A stretch of 64,000 bases of DNA from JAAYYM01 sp964631375 (GCA_964631375.1 CAZVYQ010000002.1:62001-126000), one strand, 5' to 3'; counted from the stretch's first letter, positions 1 through 8,412 are shown. Numbers and translations are program-made. Notes: generated from the letters alone by a model not told the origin.

Positions 1-1
1 T

Positions 2-688
2 AATATGAAGGCTGACCAGGTCATCAGTGGTACAGCACTCAATATGTTTGCACCGGCATTTGCAATTTTCATTGCCAGGATCATTCAGGGAGTACAACAG
101 GTCGAGTTTAATAATACATTTCGTATTATGAGTGTGCCGGTACTTGGAAAGATTCCGATACTCGGAAAACTGTTATTTACCAATACCTATATCACCACTT
201 ATATAGGAGTCATCATTTTGATCGTATCTACGATCGTACTTTATAAAACGAGATTTGGCCTACGTTTACGTGCATGCGGAGAACATCCGCAGGCAGCTGA
301 TGCCGCAGGCATTAATGTTTACAGGATGCAGTATGCAGGAGTAATCATATCGGGAGCATTAGCCGGGTTGGGAGGGCTGGTTTATGTTGTTCCGACATCC
401 ACAAACTTTAATGCCACGGTATCAGGCTATGGTTTTTTGGCTCTGGCGGTTTTGATCTTTGGACAGTGGAAGCCAATGAAGATATTATATGCATCTCTGT
501 TTTTTGGTTGTTTAAAGGCAGTATCGGCGGCATATTCCGGGATACCATTTTTAAATGCACTGGGAATCCCGAGCTATTTTTACAAAATGATCCCTTATAT
601 TGCGACACTGATTGTACTTGTATTTACGTCAAAAAATTCCCAGGCTCCGAGAGCATCAGGTGTACCATATGATCAGGGAGCAAGATGA
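2..688 (+). CDS. Nucleoside-type ABC transporter permease (3' part, cut by window start)
   Basis: This is the C-terminal part of an inner-membrane permease of the BPD_transp_2 family, the type that works with BmpA-like lipoproteins to import nucleosides. The reading frame is open to the left edge, so the N-terminus lies outside the window. It holds about five hydrophobic segments. The cytoplasmic loop around GLRLRACGEHPQAADAAGI is the conserved segment that contacts the ATPase in this family. The segment ISGTALNMFAP is also characteristic. Its stop overlaps an ATG at 685, and a cytidine deaminase and an amidohydrolase follow, which supports a nucleoside substrate. The family call is firm; the exact substrate is inferred from neighbours. 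Confidence 0.85.
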   Translation, partial: NMKADQVISGTALNMFAPAFAIFIARIIQGVQQVEFNNTFRIMSVPVLGKIPILGKLLFTNTYITTYIGVIILIVSTIVLYKTRFGLRLRACGEHPQAADAAGINVYRMQYAGVIISGALAGLGGLVYVVPTSTNFNATVSGYGFLALAVLIFGQWKPMKILYASLFFGCLKAVSAAYSGIPFLNALGIPSYFYKMIPYIATLIVLVFTSKNSQAPRASGVPYDQGAR

Positions 689-723
689 TCTCAGGTAATG
701 AAACGAATGGAGAGGTAACAATT

Positions 724-1131
724 TTGGATAATCAACAGTTGATCAAAGAAGCGATCATTGCAAGAAAATCTGCATATGCACCCTATTCAAATTTCAAGGT
801 AGGTGCGGCACTGCTTAGCAAATCGGGGAAGCTTTATCATGGTTGTAATATTGAAAATGCCGCCTATGGTCCATCAAATTGTGCAGAGAGAACTGCATTT
901 TTCAAGGCTGTCAGTGAGGGAGAGCGTGAATTCACGTCAATCGCCATTATCGGCGGATACGACAGTGGGATTGAAGGATATGCTTTTCCCTGTGGAGTAT
1001 GCAGACAGGTCATGATGGAATTTTGTGATCCCAAAGAATTTGTGATCATCACCGCAAAATCAGAAGATGAGTTTAAGCTATACTCACTGAATGAATTGCT
1101 GCCGGAGGGCTTTGGCCCCGCAAGCTTATAG
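724..1131 (+). CDS. cdd: Cytidine deaminase
   Basis: Hydrolytic deaminase converting cytidine and deoxycytidine to uridine forms in pyrimidine salvage. The small homotetrameric zinc type is recognised by YAPYSNFKVGAAL near the N-terminus, the NCAERTA motif (zinc Cys and catalytic Glu) and PCGVCRQ (two further zinc Cys). I place the start at the TTG at 724: a GGAGAGG site at 709-715 lies 8 bases before it, and the resulting 135 residues match the family length. An in-frame ATG at 685 overlaps the permease stop but has only a poor ribosome site. If it were used the protein would carry 13 extra, non-conserved residues. It is co-transcribed with the upstream permease. Confidence 0.93.
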   Translation: MDNQQLIKEAIIARKSAYAPYSNFKVGAALLSKSGKLYHGCNIENAAYGPSNCAERTAFFKAVSEGEREFTSIAIIGGYDSGIEGYAFPCGVCRQVMMEFCDPKEFVIITAKSEDEFKLYSLNELLPEGFGPASL

Positions 1132-1160
1132 TATTACAACAAACCATAGGAGGAAACAAT

Positions 1161-2438
1161 ATGAATATCAGATTTTACAATGCAAGGATCCTGACCATGC
1201 AAAAGGATTGTGATCTGTTTGAGGGTGAATTATGGGTACAAAATGAGAAAATCACATATGTAGGTACAGGGAAAGATGCTTCAAAAATCAAATGGAACAG
1301 AGAGATTGATGCTCACGGTAATGTGATTATGCCGGGATTTAAGGATGCACATACGCATTCTGCAATGACTGGAATGCGTTCTTTGGCAGATGATCTGCCA
1401 CTGTTAGAGTGGCTCGAACAGAAAATATTCCCGATTGAAGGGAAGATGCAGCCTGATGATGTTTACGAACTGACGAGACTTGCTATTTTGGAGTATCTGA
1501 CAAGTGGTATCACTTCAGTATTTGAAATGTATCTGGAACCGGAAGCAATTGCCAAAGCATGTCAGGACATAGGAATGCGAATCGTGCAGACGAGTGGGAT
1601 TAATAAATTCGGACCGACGATCGAGGTGTTGGAGGAGAGATACCTAAAGCTCAACGACGGCAATCCGCTGACGAGCTTCACTCTTGGATTTCATGCGGAA
1701 TATACCTGTACAAAGGAACTGTTAGAACAGATCGCAGCATTGGCACATAAGTATCAGGCGCCAATCTTTACGCACAATTCTGAAACAAGAGAGGAAACGG
1801 ATGGATGTATTGAACGATATGGCATGACACCGACTGTATTTTTGGATTCGCTCGGAATGTTTGATTACGGTGGAGGCGGATATCATTGCGTATACTTTAC
1901 GGATGAGGACATCGCCATCTTTAAAAAGAGAAACATGTCAATTGTAACAAATCCCGGCTCCAATACAAAACTGGCAAGCGGAATCGCACCGATTCAAAAG
2001 TTCTTAGATGCAGGACTTAATATTGCGATCGGTACAGACGGACCGTCCAGCAACAATTGTCTGGATATGTTCCGTGAAATGTTCTTAGTTACAGGACTGG
2101 CAAAATTACAAAACAAAAATGCTTCGGCGGTAGAGGCAGGAAAAGTATTAGAAATGGCAACGGTAGGTGGTGCAAAAGCCATGGGACTTACAGACTGTGA
2201 TGTACTGGCAGAAGGAAAATTGGCCGATCTCATCATGATTGATTTACACCAGCCGAATATGCAGCCACTGAATCATATTGTTAATAATATTGTATATAGT
2301 GGCAGCAAGCAAAATGTCAAGATGACGATGATTCATGGAAGGATCCTGTACGAGGACGGAAAGTTTAGTGTCGGAGTCGATCCGGAGGAGATCTATGAGA
2401 AATCCAATCAGATTATCACAAGATTAAAGCAATCATAA
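1161..2438 (+). CDS. Amidohydrolase, MtaD/SsnA type (nucleoside or SAH deaminase-like)
   Basis: A 425-residue metal-dependent amidohydrolase of the 5'-methylthioadenosine/S-adenosylhomocysteine deaminase and chlorohydrolase branch. Visible ligands are HTH at about 64-66, H178 in FHAEY, H205 and E208 in THNSE, and D293 in GTDGPSSNN. The stretch after HTH (AMTGMRSLADDLPLLEWL) is typical of MtaD proteins. AGGAGG lies 7-8 bases before the ATG. It is the last gene of the nucleoside-salvage operon and is followed at once by a strong terminator. The context favours deamination of an adenine- or guanine-containing nucleoside. The exact substrate cannot be read from sequence, and it could equally be annotated SsnA. 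Confidence 0.82.
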   Translation: MNIRFYNARILTMQKDCDLFEGELWVQNEKITYVGTGKDASKIKWNREIDAHGNVIMPGFKDAHTHSAMTGMRSLADDLPLLEWLEQKIFPIEGKMQPDDVYELTRLAILEYLTSGITSVFEMYLEPEAIAKACQDIGMRIVQTSGINKFGPTIEVLEERYLKLNDGNPLTSFTLGFHAEYTCTKELLEQIAALAHKYQAPIFTHNSETREETDGCIERYGMTPTVFLDSLGMFDYGGGGYHCVYFTDEDIAIFKKRNMSIVTNPGSNTKLASGIAPIQKFLDAGLNIAIGTDGPSSNNCLDMFREMFLVTGLAKLQNKNASAVEAGKVLEMATVGGAKAMGLTDCDVLAEGKLADLIMIDLHQPNMQPLNHIVNNIVYSGSKQNVKMTMIHGRILYEDGKFSVGVDPEEIYEKSNQIITRLKQS

Positions 2439-2446
2439 ATACACAT

Positions 2447-2479
2447 AAAAACACCCGGCTCTGAAGGTCGGGTGTTTTT
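2447..2479. terminator. Bidirectional intrinsic terminator
   Basis: A perfect 11-bp stem pairs 2447-2457 (AAAAACACCCG) with 2469-2479 (CGGGTGTTTTT) around an 11-base loop. The A-run on one side and T-run on the other make it functional on both strands. It lies between the amidohydrolase and the convergent DUF1292 gene and probably ends both transcripts. Confidence 0.9.
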
Positions 2480-2480
2480 A

Positions 2481-2810
2481 TTATTCTACTTCGTCAAATT
2501 CTTCATTATCGAGAAATTCATCAAAAGCATCTGCAACGGCTTCGTATACCGCATCATCCTCTATATAGTTCAGGGTTGGTTCAGCATTGACATCATTTTC
2601 ATCTTCTTCATATTCATAGAACCACACTTCACCATCTGCACTTTCGCCATGTTCATCCAGTGGGAGAAGTGCAATATAATCATTTCCCGCAACTGTCAGG
2701 ATAGTAATAATAGCACAATTGACCTTCGTGCCATCATCCAACTCCAGTTCAACAGTCATATCTTCATCCTGTTCAGTATTGTAACCATTCGTATTTTCTT
2801 GTTTATCCAT
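2481..2810 (-). CDS. DUF1292 family small acidic protein
   Basis: A 109-residue, strongly acidic protein of the DUF1292 (YrzB-like) family, of unknown function and common in Firmicutes. The core reads LELDDGTKVNCAIITILTVAGNDYIALLP, followed by EVWFYEYEEDE, the usual pattern of an acidic beta-rich domain that opens with a statement-like DDG turn. The C-terminus is almost all Asp, Glu, Phe and Val. AAGGAGA precedes the ATG at good spacing. It is a single-gene unit: its own promoter lies at 2858-2886 and a shared terminator lies downstream. In many relatives this family sits near ruvX and a Fur-type gene; that context is absent here. Confidence 0.85.
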   Translation of the reverse strand: MDKQENTNGYNTEQDEDMTVELELDDGTKVNCAIITILTVAGNDYIALLPLDEHGESADGEVWFYEYEEDENDVNAEPTLNYIEDDAVYEAVADAFDEFLDNEEFDEVE

Positions 2811-2857
2811 AAGGTCTCCTTTCAGTTCTCTTTACATAACAAGAGGAACATATATTT

Positions 2858-2886
2858 ATTCTACACAATTAATTGATATATTTCAA
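2858..2886 (-). promoter_or_regulatory. Predicted promoter for the DUF1292 gene
   Basis: On the minus strand TTGAAA (2881-2886) is followed after 17 bases by TAGAAT (2858-2863). The gene starts at 2810, giving a leader of about 40 bases. This is a close match to the housekeeping sigma consensus. Confidence 0.65.
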
Positions 2887-2944
2887 GAAAATAATAAGAA
2901 TGTTTTCGACAGTATGAGATATTTTTTTTATTTTACCAATTTCA

Positions 2945-2973
2945 TTGACAATGGATTGAATTGTACTTAAAAT
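2945..2973 (+). promoter_or_regulatory. Predicted promoter for the sirtuin-like/GH13-like operon
   Basis: A perfect TTGACA at 2945-2950 and TAAAAT at 2968-2973 are separated by exactly 17 bases. The expected start of transcription is near 2980, about 45 bases before the chosen start codon at 3027. It is among the best promoter matches in the window and is divergent from the DUF1292 promoter. Confidence 0.75.
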
Positions 2974-3026
2974 AGAATAGAGAATATTTCTATATAAATA
3001 CCAAAGACTTCATGAGAGGATGGCTC

Positions 3027-3761
3027 ATGGACAATTCTGAACGAGTGGAAAAACTGAAAAAGATGATCAAGGATACAAACAATATTGTATGTATGCTTGG
3101 TGTTGGCATGGGGATGGAATGTGGTCTGCCAAACAGATGGAGTAATGAAGAGGCTTATCGCGTCGAAAAGGAATATAAGTATTCTCCCGAGGAAATCTAT
3201 TCAGCCGTTTTTTTGAGTACCAGAGCGGAGCTGTTCTATGAGTATTATAAAAAGGAATGTCTTAATCTGGATGTGAAGCCGAGTGTTGCTTATGATGCAT
3301 TGATAGAACTGGAGCGACAAGGAAAGTTAAAGGCCTGTATCACACACAATATCCAAAGTATGGCAGTTCAGGCTGGACTCAAAAATGTGATTGAACTGCA
3401 TGGTTCGATACATGATAACCGATGCCCAAAGTGTGGTAAAAACTATACCGCAGAATATATTAAAAAAGCCGCTGGTGTACCATTATGTGATGTATGTAAG
3501 ACAGCGATCCGACCGATGGTAAAACTACAGGGAGAGACAATCCGTAACGACAGGATGACAGAGGCAGCTAATGTCAGTGCAAAGGCGGATATGATTATGG
3601 TGCTGGGGATTAATTTGAATCATCCTATGGTGAAAACCTATACGCATTATTATACCGGGAATAAATTGATATTGATTACAAAGAACGAGCATTTTACTGA
3701 TAAGAAAGCAGATTTGTGTATACACAGTGAGGTGAAAAGTATCCTGCCGCTGATCGTTTAG
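3027..3761 (+). CDS. Divergent SIR2-family protein
   Basis: A 244-residue sirtuin-fold protein. The zinc ribbon is intact (C133, C136, C154, C157) and the catalytic His is present in ELHGS (H125). The NAD-binding motifs are altered. The GAGxS..SGIPDFR motif reads GVGMGMECGLPNRW (25-38), TQNID reads THNIQ (106-110), and the GTS motif reads GIN (194-196). The fold is recognisable but NAD-dependent deacylation is doubtful. I chose the ATG at 3027 because GAGAGGA lies 6 bases before it; the ATG at 3012 has no ribosome site. The gene is first in an operon with the GH13-like gene 8 bases downstream. It may be a sensor or ADP-ribose-binding protein, or an enzyme with a shifted substrate. Confidence 0.75.
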   Translation: MDNSERVEKLKKMIKDTNNIVCMLGVGMGMECGLPNRWSNEEAYRVEKEYKYSPEEIYSAVFLSTRAELFYEYYKKECLNLDVKPSVAYDALIELERQGKLKACITHNIQSMAVQAGLKNVIELHGSIHDNRCPKCGKNYTAEYIKKAAGVPLCDVCKTAIRPMVKLQGETIRNDRMTEAANVSAKADMIMVLGINLNHPMVKTYTHYYTGNKLILITKNEHFTDKKADLCIHSEVKSILPLIV

Positions 3762-3769
3762 GAGAATGT

Positions 3770-5737
3770 ATGAAAAGGGTATACTGGTATTCGGTATACC
3801 CTTTATTAAATAAAAGGATGGTCAAACCTTTGAAGAAAGAACAGCAAAATAGTATTGAGAAGTATCAGATCGAGAATGGAAGACCTGATTTGTTGGGTGT
3901 AAACAAAATAGGAGAGGATTATTTCTTTTCTATTGATATTCCAAAAAACAGTAGCTGTATACTTGAATTATTCCAATGCAATGAGAAAATGCCGTTTCTG
4001 TCAATATCGACAGATGAATTCTTTGTAAAGGGAACTGTTTACAGTGTGAAACTATCAGGACTACCGAATTTATTTGAGTATCTGTATATAGTGAATGATC
4101 AACCATTTGTTGATCCGTATTCTCATCGTTTGGTTGGAAGAAGCAGCTGGGGACATGAATATGATGAAAAGCCGGGACAGGTGCGTTCTGTCGTGACAGA
4201 TCATATATATCAATGGGAAGATGACAAAAATCCTGGATATTCGTTTGATGAAGTTATCATGTATTCAATGCATGTACGTGGATTTACCGAGCATTCTTCA
4301 TCAGGTGTAAAAGCAAGAGGAACCTTTTTGGGGATCGTGGAAAAGATATCGTATCTGATTGAATTGGGAATCAATCAGATCGAGTTGATGCCTGCCTATG
4401 ATTTTTCGGAAGTTTTAAAGGAAAATGATATGCTCTCAACAGATCAACCAAAACGAAATATTAATTATTGGGGATTCTCAAAAGGGTTCTATTTTACACC
4501 GAAAGCAGGGTATTCCTACACGACTGATCCAGTGAATGAATTTAAAGATATGGTTAAGGCACTGCACAAGGCAGGTATTGAGGTTGTGATGCAATTCTAC
4601 TTTCCAGTAGATGTAGGTAAGTTATTGATTTTGGAATGCATTCAATACTGGGTGATGGAATATCATATAGACGGAATCCATCTGTTTGGAGACAATCTTC
4701 CTGTGACCTTAATTGCTTCGATTCCGATGTTGGCAAACACAAAGATTTACTATAATGATTTTGCAACCGAGGAGATCTATCAGAGCACATATCATGGAGT
4801 ACAAAAAAATCTTGCAATCTATCAGCAAAAATTTGCGGAGGATATGAGAAAATTCCTGAAAAGCGATGAGGATATGCTGCAATCATTTGCTTATCATATG
4901 AGAAGAATCCCAAAGGAAACTGGAATCATCAACTACATTACACAATATGCAGGATTTACTCTCAATGATCTGGTTTCTTATGATTATAAGCACAACGAGG
5001 AGAACGGCGAGGACAACCGTGATGGTGATAATTACAATTATAGTTGGAACTGCGGAATAGAAGGTACAACTCAAAAAAAGGCTGTGCTGACTCTACGAAA
5101 AAAGCAGATCAAAAATGCTCTTATCTTCCTGCTATTTAGCCAAGGAACACCCATGCTGCTGGCAGGAGACGAATTTACCAATTCGCAAAGAGGCAATAAC
5201 AATCCATATTGTCAGGATAATGCGATTGGCTGGCTGGAGTGGAAAAAGAATCAGTTTTCTGCTGAGATCCTTTGCTTTGTAAAGAACCTCATACATTTAA
5301 GAAAGCTTCATCCGATTCTGCACCCTTCTGATGAGTTTCGTATCATGGATTATATCTCCTGCGGATATCCGGATCTGTCATATCACGGAGATGCAGCTTG
5401 GTATCCGAAATTTGATAATCACATTCGGTATATTGGAGTGATGTTATGTGGTAAATATGCAAAAAAGAACAGGATAGAAGAAGATAATTTCTTTTTTCTG
5501 GCATGCAACATGCACTGGGATAGCCATGAGTTTGGATTACCAAAGTTGCCTAAGACAATGCAGTGGTATCGAAAGGTGGATACCGGAGCAAGGGATGGAC
5601 ATGATTTTTACAAGGATGGCGAGGAGGTCCTGATTTCTGATCAGGAGAATCTGACTGTGATGGACAGATCGATCGTGGTACTGATTGCACTTCAAAAAAC
5701 TTTGTGCTATGATGTGAAACGGAATAAAAAAACGTGA
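3770..5737 (+). CDS. Isoamylase-like GH13 protein lacking catalytic residues (predicted pseudoenzyme)
   Basis: A 655-residue protein with an N-terminal CBM48-like domain (about 35-130, ending VGRSSWG) and a GH13 isoamylase/debranching barrel. Scaffold motifs are clear: NYWGFSKGFYFTP, GFTLNDLVSYDYKHN, NRDGDNYNYSWNCG and GTPMLLAGDEFTNSQRGNNN. All four catalytic regions are altered. DVVxNH in beta-3 reads QFYFPV (275-280). The GFRFD nucleophile motif reads GIHLF (302-306), with Phe for Asp. The beta-5 Glu is N329. The beta-7 HD pair is Y393-A394. The usual loop of roughly 50 residues between beta-3 and beta-4 is missing. There is no frameshift or internal stop, so selection appears to maintain it. 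A role in glucan binding or regulation is inference. Confidence 0.85.
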   Translation: MKRVYWYSVYPLLNKRMVKPLKKEQQNSIEKYQIENGRPDLLGVNKIGEDYFFSIDIPKNSSCILELFQCNEKMPFLSISTDEFFVKGTVYSVKLSGLPNLFEYLYIVNDQPFVDPYSHRLVGRSSWGHEYDEKPGQVRSVVTDHIYQWEDDKNPGYSFDEVIMYSMHVRGFTEHSSSGVKARGTFLGIVEKISYLIELGINQIELMPAYDFSEVLKENDMLSTDQPKRNINYWGFSKGFYFTPKAGYSYTTDPVNEFKDMVKALHKAGIEVVMQFYFPVDVGKLLILECIQYWVMEYHIDGIHLFGDNLPVTLIASIPMLANTKIYYNDFATEEIYQSTYHGVQKNLAIYQQKFAEDMRKFLKSDEDMLQSFAYHMRRIPKETGIINYITQYAGFTLNDLVSYDYKHNEENGEDNRDGDNYNYSWNCGIEGTTQKKAVLTLRKKQIKNALIFLLFSQGTPMLLAGDEFTNSQRGNNNPYCQDNAIGWLEWKKNQFSAEILCFVKNLIHLRKLHPILHPSDEFRIMDYISCGYPDLSYHGDAAWYPKFDNHIRYIGVMLCGKYAKKNRIEEDNFFFLACNMHWDSHEFGLPKLPKTMQWYRKVDTGARDGHDFYKDGEEVLISDQENLTVMDRSIVVLIALQKTLCYDVKRNKKT

Positions 5738-5756
5738 AAGGTACGGAAAGACGAAA

Positions 5757-6761
5757 ATGATAGACGGAAAAAAAGTATTATTCAGTGGAATGCAGGCAAC
5801 AGGCAATCTGACGCTTGGAAATTATCTGGGAGCTTTGAAAAATTGGGTTACCATGAGTGATGAATATGAGTGCTTTTATTGTGTGGTAGATGAGCATTCA
5901 ATTACAATTCGTCAGGATCCTGCAGAACTCAGAAAGCGTGCAAGAGCATTGTTGACTTTATATATTGCGGCGGGACTTGATCCGGAGAAAAACTGTATCT
6001 ATTACCAGTCACATGTATCCGGTCACGCAGAATTGGCGTGGATTCTCAACTGCTATACCTATATGGGTGAATTGAACCGAATGACACAATTTAAGGACAA
6101 ATCTGCAAAGCATGCAGATAATATCAATGCGGGACTATTTACCTATCCGGTATTAATGGCTGCAGATATTTTATTATATCAGGCAGATATTGTTCCTGTC
6201 GGAATCGATCAGATGCAGCATCTGGAAATCACCAGAGACATTGCACAGAGATTTAACAGCATCTACGGAGATGTCTTTACAATTCCAGAAGGATATCTGG
6301 GAAAGGTGGGAGCCAAGATAATGAGCCTGCAGGATCCTTCCAAGAAAATGAGCAAATCCGATGAAAATCCGAATGCAAGTATCTATCTGATGGATGACCC
6401 GGATACGATCATGAGAAAGTTTAAGAGAGCGATTACAGATTCAGAGGCACATGTTCATTATTGTGAAGAGCAACCCGGTGTTAAGAACCTGATCGACATC
6501 TATGCAGCGTGTACAGGTAAGACACCAAATGACATTGAGAAAGAATTTGACGGTAAAGGCTATGGCGACTTCAAATCCGCAGTCGGAGAGAGCGTTGTAT
6601 CCGTATTAAAGCCGGTACAGGATCGTGTGGCTGAACTGTCAAAGAACAAGGATTATATCGACAGCATCATCAAGAAGAATGCAGAAAAGGCAGATTATTA
6701 TGCCACAAAGACATTACGTAAGGTACAACACAAGATCGGTTTCCCTGATCGTATCAGATAA
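5757..6761 (+). CDS. trpS: Tryptophan--tRNA ligase
   Basis: Class I aminoacyl-tRNA synthetase charging tRNA-Trp. The 334-residue length is normal. The HIGH-like motif lies in TGNLTLGNYLG (15-25) and KMSKS is at 197-201, preceded by SLQDPSK. The tryptophan-pocket region (VLMAADILLYQADIVPVG, IDQMQHLE) is typical. It starts 19 bases after the GH13-like gene with a weak GGAAAG ribosome site. No T-box leader exists in the gap, so it is probably expressed from the upstream promoter rather than by uncharged tRNA sensing. Confidence 0.95.
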   Translation: MIDGKKVLFSGMQATGNLTLGNYLGALKNWVTMSDEYECFYCVVDEHSITIRQDPAELRKRARALLTLYIAAGLDPEKNCIYYQSHVSGHAELAWILNCYTYMGELNRMTQFKDKSAKHADNINAGLFTYPVLMAADILLYQADIVPVGIDQMQHLEITRDIAQRFNSIYGDVFTIPEGYLGKVGAKIMSLQDPSKKMSKSDENPNASIYLMDDPDTIMRKFKRAITDSEAHVHYCEEQPGVKNLIDIYAACTGKTPNDIEKEFDGKGYGDFKSAVGESVVSVLKPVQDRVAELSKNKDYIDSIIKKNAEKADYYATKTLRKVQHKIGFPDRIR

Positions 6762-6794
6762 TAAAAAGATTGCTTTGGAAGGAGAGTGACAGTT

Positions 6795-7310
6795 ATGTCG
6801 GAAGAAAAGGAAAAGACGTTAGAAGAGGTCATGAAAATTCTGGAGCTGCAAGAGGAAATACTCCAGTTCACACACTTTACCCATGCCGATGCATGGGAAC
6901 TTGGCAACATGATTGTTCAGGAAGCAAAGAAGCGTGAGCAAAATGTTGCAGTCAGCATCAGACTGAATAGTGGTCTGATTGTATTTCAGTACTTGTTCGA
7001 TGGTAAGACACAGATGAATGAGGACTGGCTACAAAGAAAGTTTCATACGGTAAGAGATACAGAGTCGAGCAGCCTGTTTCTGTACACAAAGCTGGCAAAG
7101 ACAGAAAGAACGATGCAGGATGTTTATATGGATGAAAAAATCTATGCAAATTCCGGTGGAGGATTTCCGATCAGAGTTGAGGAGGTCGGTGTGATCGGAG
7201 CGGTGATCGTATCAGGTCTTAATCATGTGGCTGATCATGATCTTGTGATCAAATGTTTATCGAAGTATTTACACACAGACGAAGTTCCACGAATTAAAGA
7301 TGCTTATTGA
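6795..7310 (+). CDS. UPF0303 / heme-degrading-domain (GlcG/HbpS-like) protein
   Basis: A 171-residue cytoplasmic protein of the UPF0303 family, within the wider DUF336/GlcG-HbpS fold. The end of the protein has the characteristic GGGFPIRVEEVGVIGAVIVSGL and NHVADHDLVIKCL. No enzymatic activity is established for the family. I start at the ATG at 6795, 10 bases after AAGGAG (6779-6784). A GTG at 6786 is too close to the ribosome site. It is the last gene of the operon begun at 3027 and is followed by a terminator. Confidence 0.8.
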   Translation: MSEEKEKTLEEVMKILELQEEILQFTHFTHADAWELGNMIVQEAKKREQNVAVSIRLNSGLIVFQYLFDGKTQMNEDWLQRKFHTVRDTESSSLFLYTKLAKTERTMQDVYMDEKIYANSGGGFPIRVEEVGVIGAVIVSGLNHVADHDLVIKCLSKYLHTDEVPRIKDAY

Positions 7311-7316
7311 TTATAC

Positions 7317-7352
7317 AAAGCGGAGTGCCTATCTATCAAGGCACTCCGTTTT
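7317..7352. terminator. Intrinsic terminator between convergent operons
   Basis: A perfect 10-bp GC-rich stem pairs 7321-7330 (CGGAGTGCCT) with 7339-7348 (AGGCACTCCG) around an 8-base loop and is followed by TTTT. It ends the plus-strand operon. It probably also limits the minus-strand potABCD transcript, although the T-run on that side is weak. Confidence 0.85.
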
Positions 7353-7362
7353 AGTTTCATAT

Positions 7363-8412
7363 TTAATTTGATTTGACTTCTTTCCAAAGTTGATTATAAT
7401 ATTCATCCATTTCCTCACCGAGGTAGGAGAAAGTGGAAAGTTTATATTGTGACAGATCCGGGAATGCGATAGGACTGTTCTTGATATCCTCATCCTCAAT
7501 CAATTCCTTGGCTGCATCATTCGGAGTAGAGTAAGTGATGTAATCGAAATTCTTGAGTGCGATATCTGCACGGCACATATAATCTATGAACTTCTCAGCA
7601 TTTTCTATGTTCTCAGCATTTTTGGGGATAACCCATGAATCGATCCAGATGTTTGTACCTTCCTCCGGGATCACATATTCCAGATCAGGATTCTCACGCT
7701 GTGTATAGATGGCCTCACCGGAATAGATTACACCGATAGCAGCTTCACCGCCAATCATTTTGTCACGTACCTGATCGATTACATAAGCTTGTGTGAGTGG
7801 TTTCTGTTTGATCAAAAGGTCGCGTGCTTCCTCTAACTGAGTGGGATCTGTTGAATTGATGGAATGACCTGCATAGGAGAGAGCCACCATAAAAGCATCA
7901 CGCACCGAATCCTGCATCAGGATGTTATCTGCGTATTTCTCATCCCATAAAACGCTCCAACTGGTAATCGGTTCATCGACCATGGTTTTATTATATAGGA
8001 TTCCAACTGTTCCCCAGCAATAGGGGACGGAATACTTATTATCCGGATCAAACTGTTTGGACTGTGTCCAGTACTGTGTACCAATGTTTGTTGAGTTTGG
8101 GATGTTGTCAAAGTTGATCTCTGCCAGAAGATCATTTTCTATCATTTTCTGAATCATATAATCAGAAGGACAGATCACATCATATTTAGATGCACCGCTT
8201 TCAACCTTTGGATACATGATCTCATTGGTTTCAAATTCATCATAAACTACTTCGATGCCAGTTTCTTCTTGAAACATGGTGATGACATCAGGATCAATGT
8301 ATTCGCCCCAGTTATATACGACTACCTTACCGTTAGGAGATGCTTTGCTGCCGCAGCCGATGGCACCAAGACCAAGGCAGAGGCAAAGAAGTACAACCAG
8401 TGTTTTTTTCAT
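7363..8412 (-). CDS. potD: Spermidine/putrescine ABC transporter substrate-binding lipoprotein
   Basis: A 349-residue lipoprotein that captures polyamines for the PotABC importer. The signal peptide ends in a lipobox (LGAIGC). The mature part has the PotD/PotF hallmarks VVVYNWGEYIDPDV near the N-terminus, YDVICPSDYMIQKM, VPYCWGTVGILYN, and the DSWVIPKNAENIENAEKFIDYM helix. I chose the second ATG (complement of 8410-8412) because AAGGAGCG lies just before it. An ATG 15 bases upstream overlaps that ribosome site region and lacks its own. It is the last gene of a potABCD operon. Confidence 0.93.
   Translation of the reverse strand: MKKTLVVLLCLCLGLGAIGCGSKASPNGKVVVYNWGEYIDPDVITMFQEETGIEVVYDEFETNEIMYPKVESGASKYDVICPSDYMIQKMIENDLLAEINFDNIPNSTNIGTQYWTQSKQFDPDNKYSVPYCWGTVGILYNKTMVDEPITSWSVLWDEKYADNILMQDSVRDAFMVALSYAGHSINSTDPTQLEEARDLLIKQKPLTQAYVIDQVRDKMIGGEAAIGVIYSGEAIYTQRENPDLEYVIPEEGTNIWIDSWVIPKNAENIENAEKFIDYMCRADIALKNFDYITYSTPNDAAKELIEDEDIKNSPIAFPDLSQYKLSTFSYLGEEMDEYYNQLWKEVKSN

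Noticed and set aside
2472..2876. Plus-strand reading frame of 134 codons
   Set aside because: It is the antisense of the DUF1292 gene, has low-complexity hydrophobic content, begins inside a terminator and has no ribosome site.
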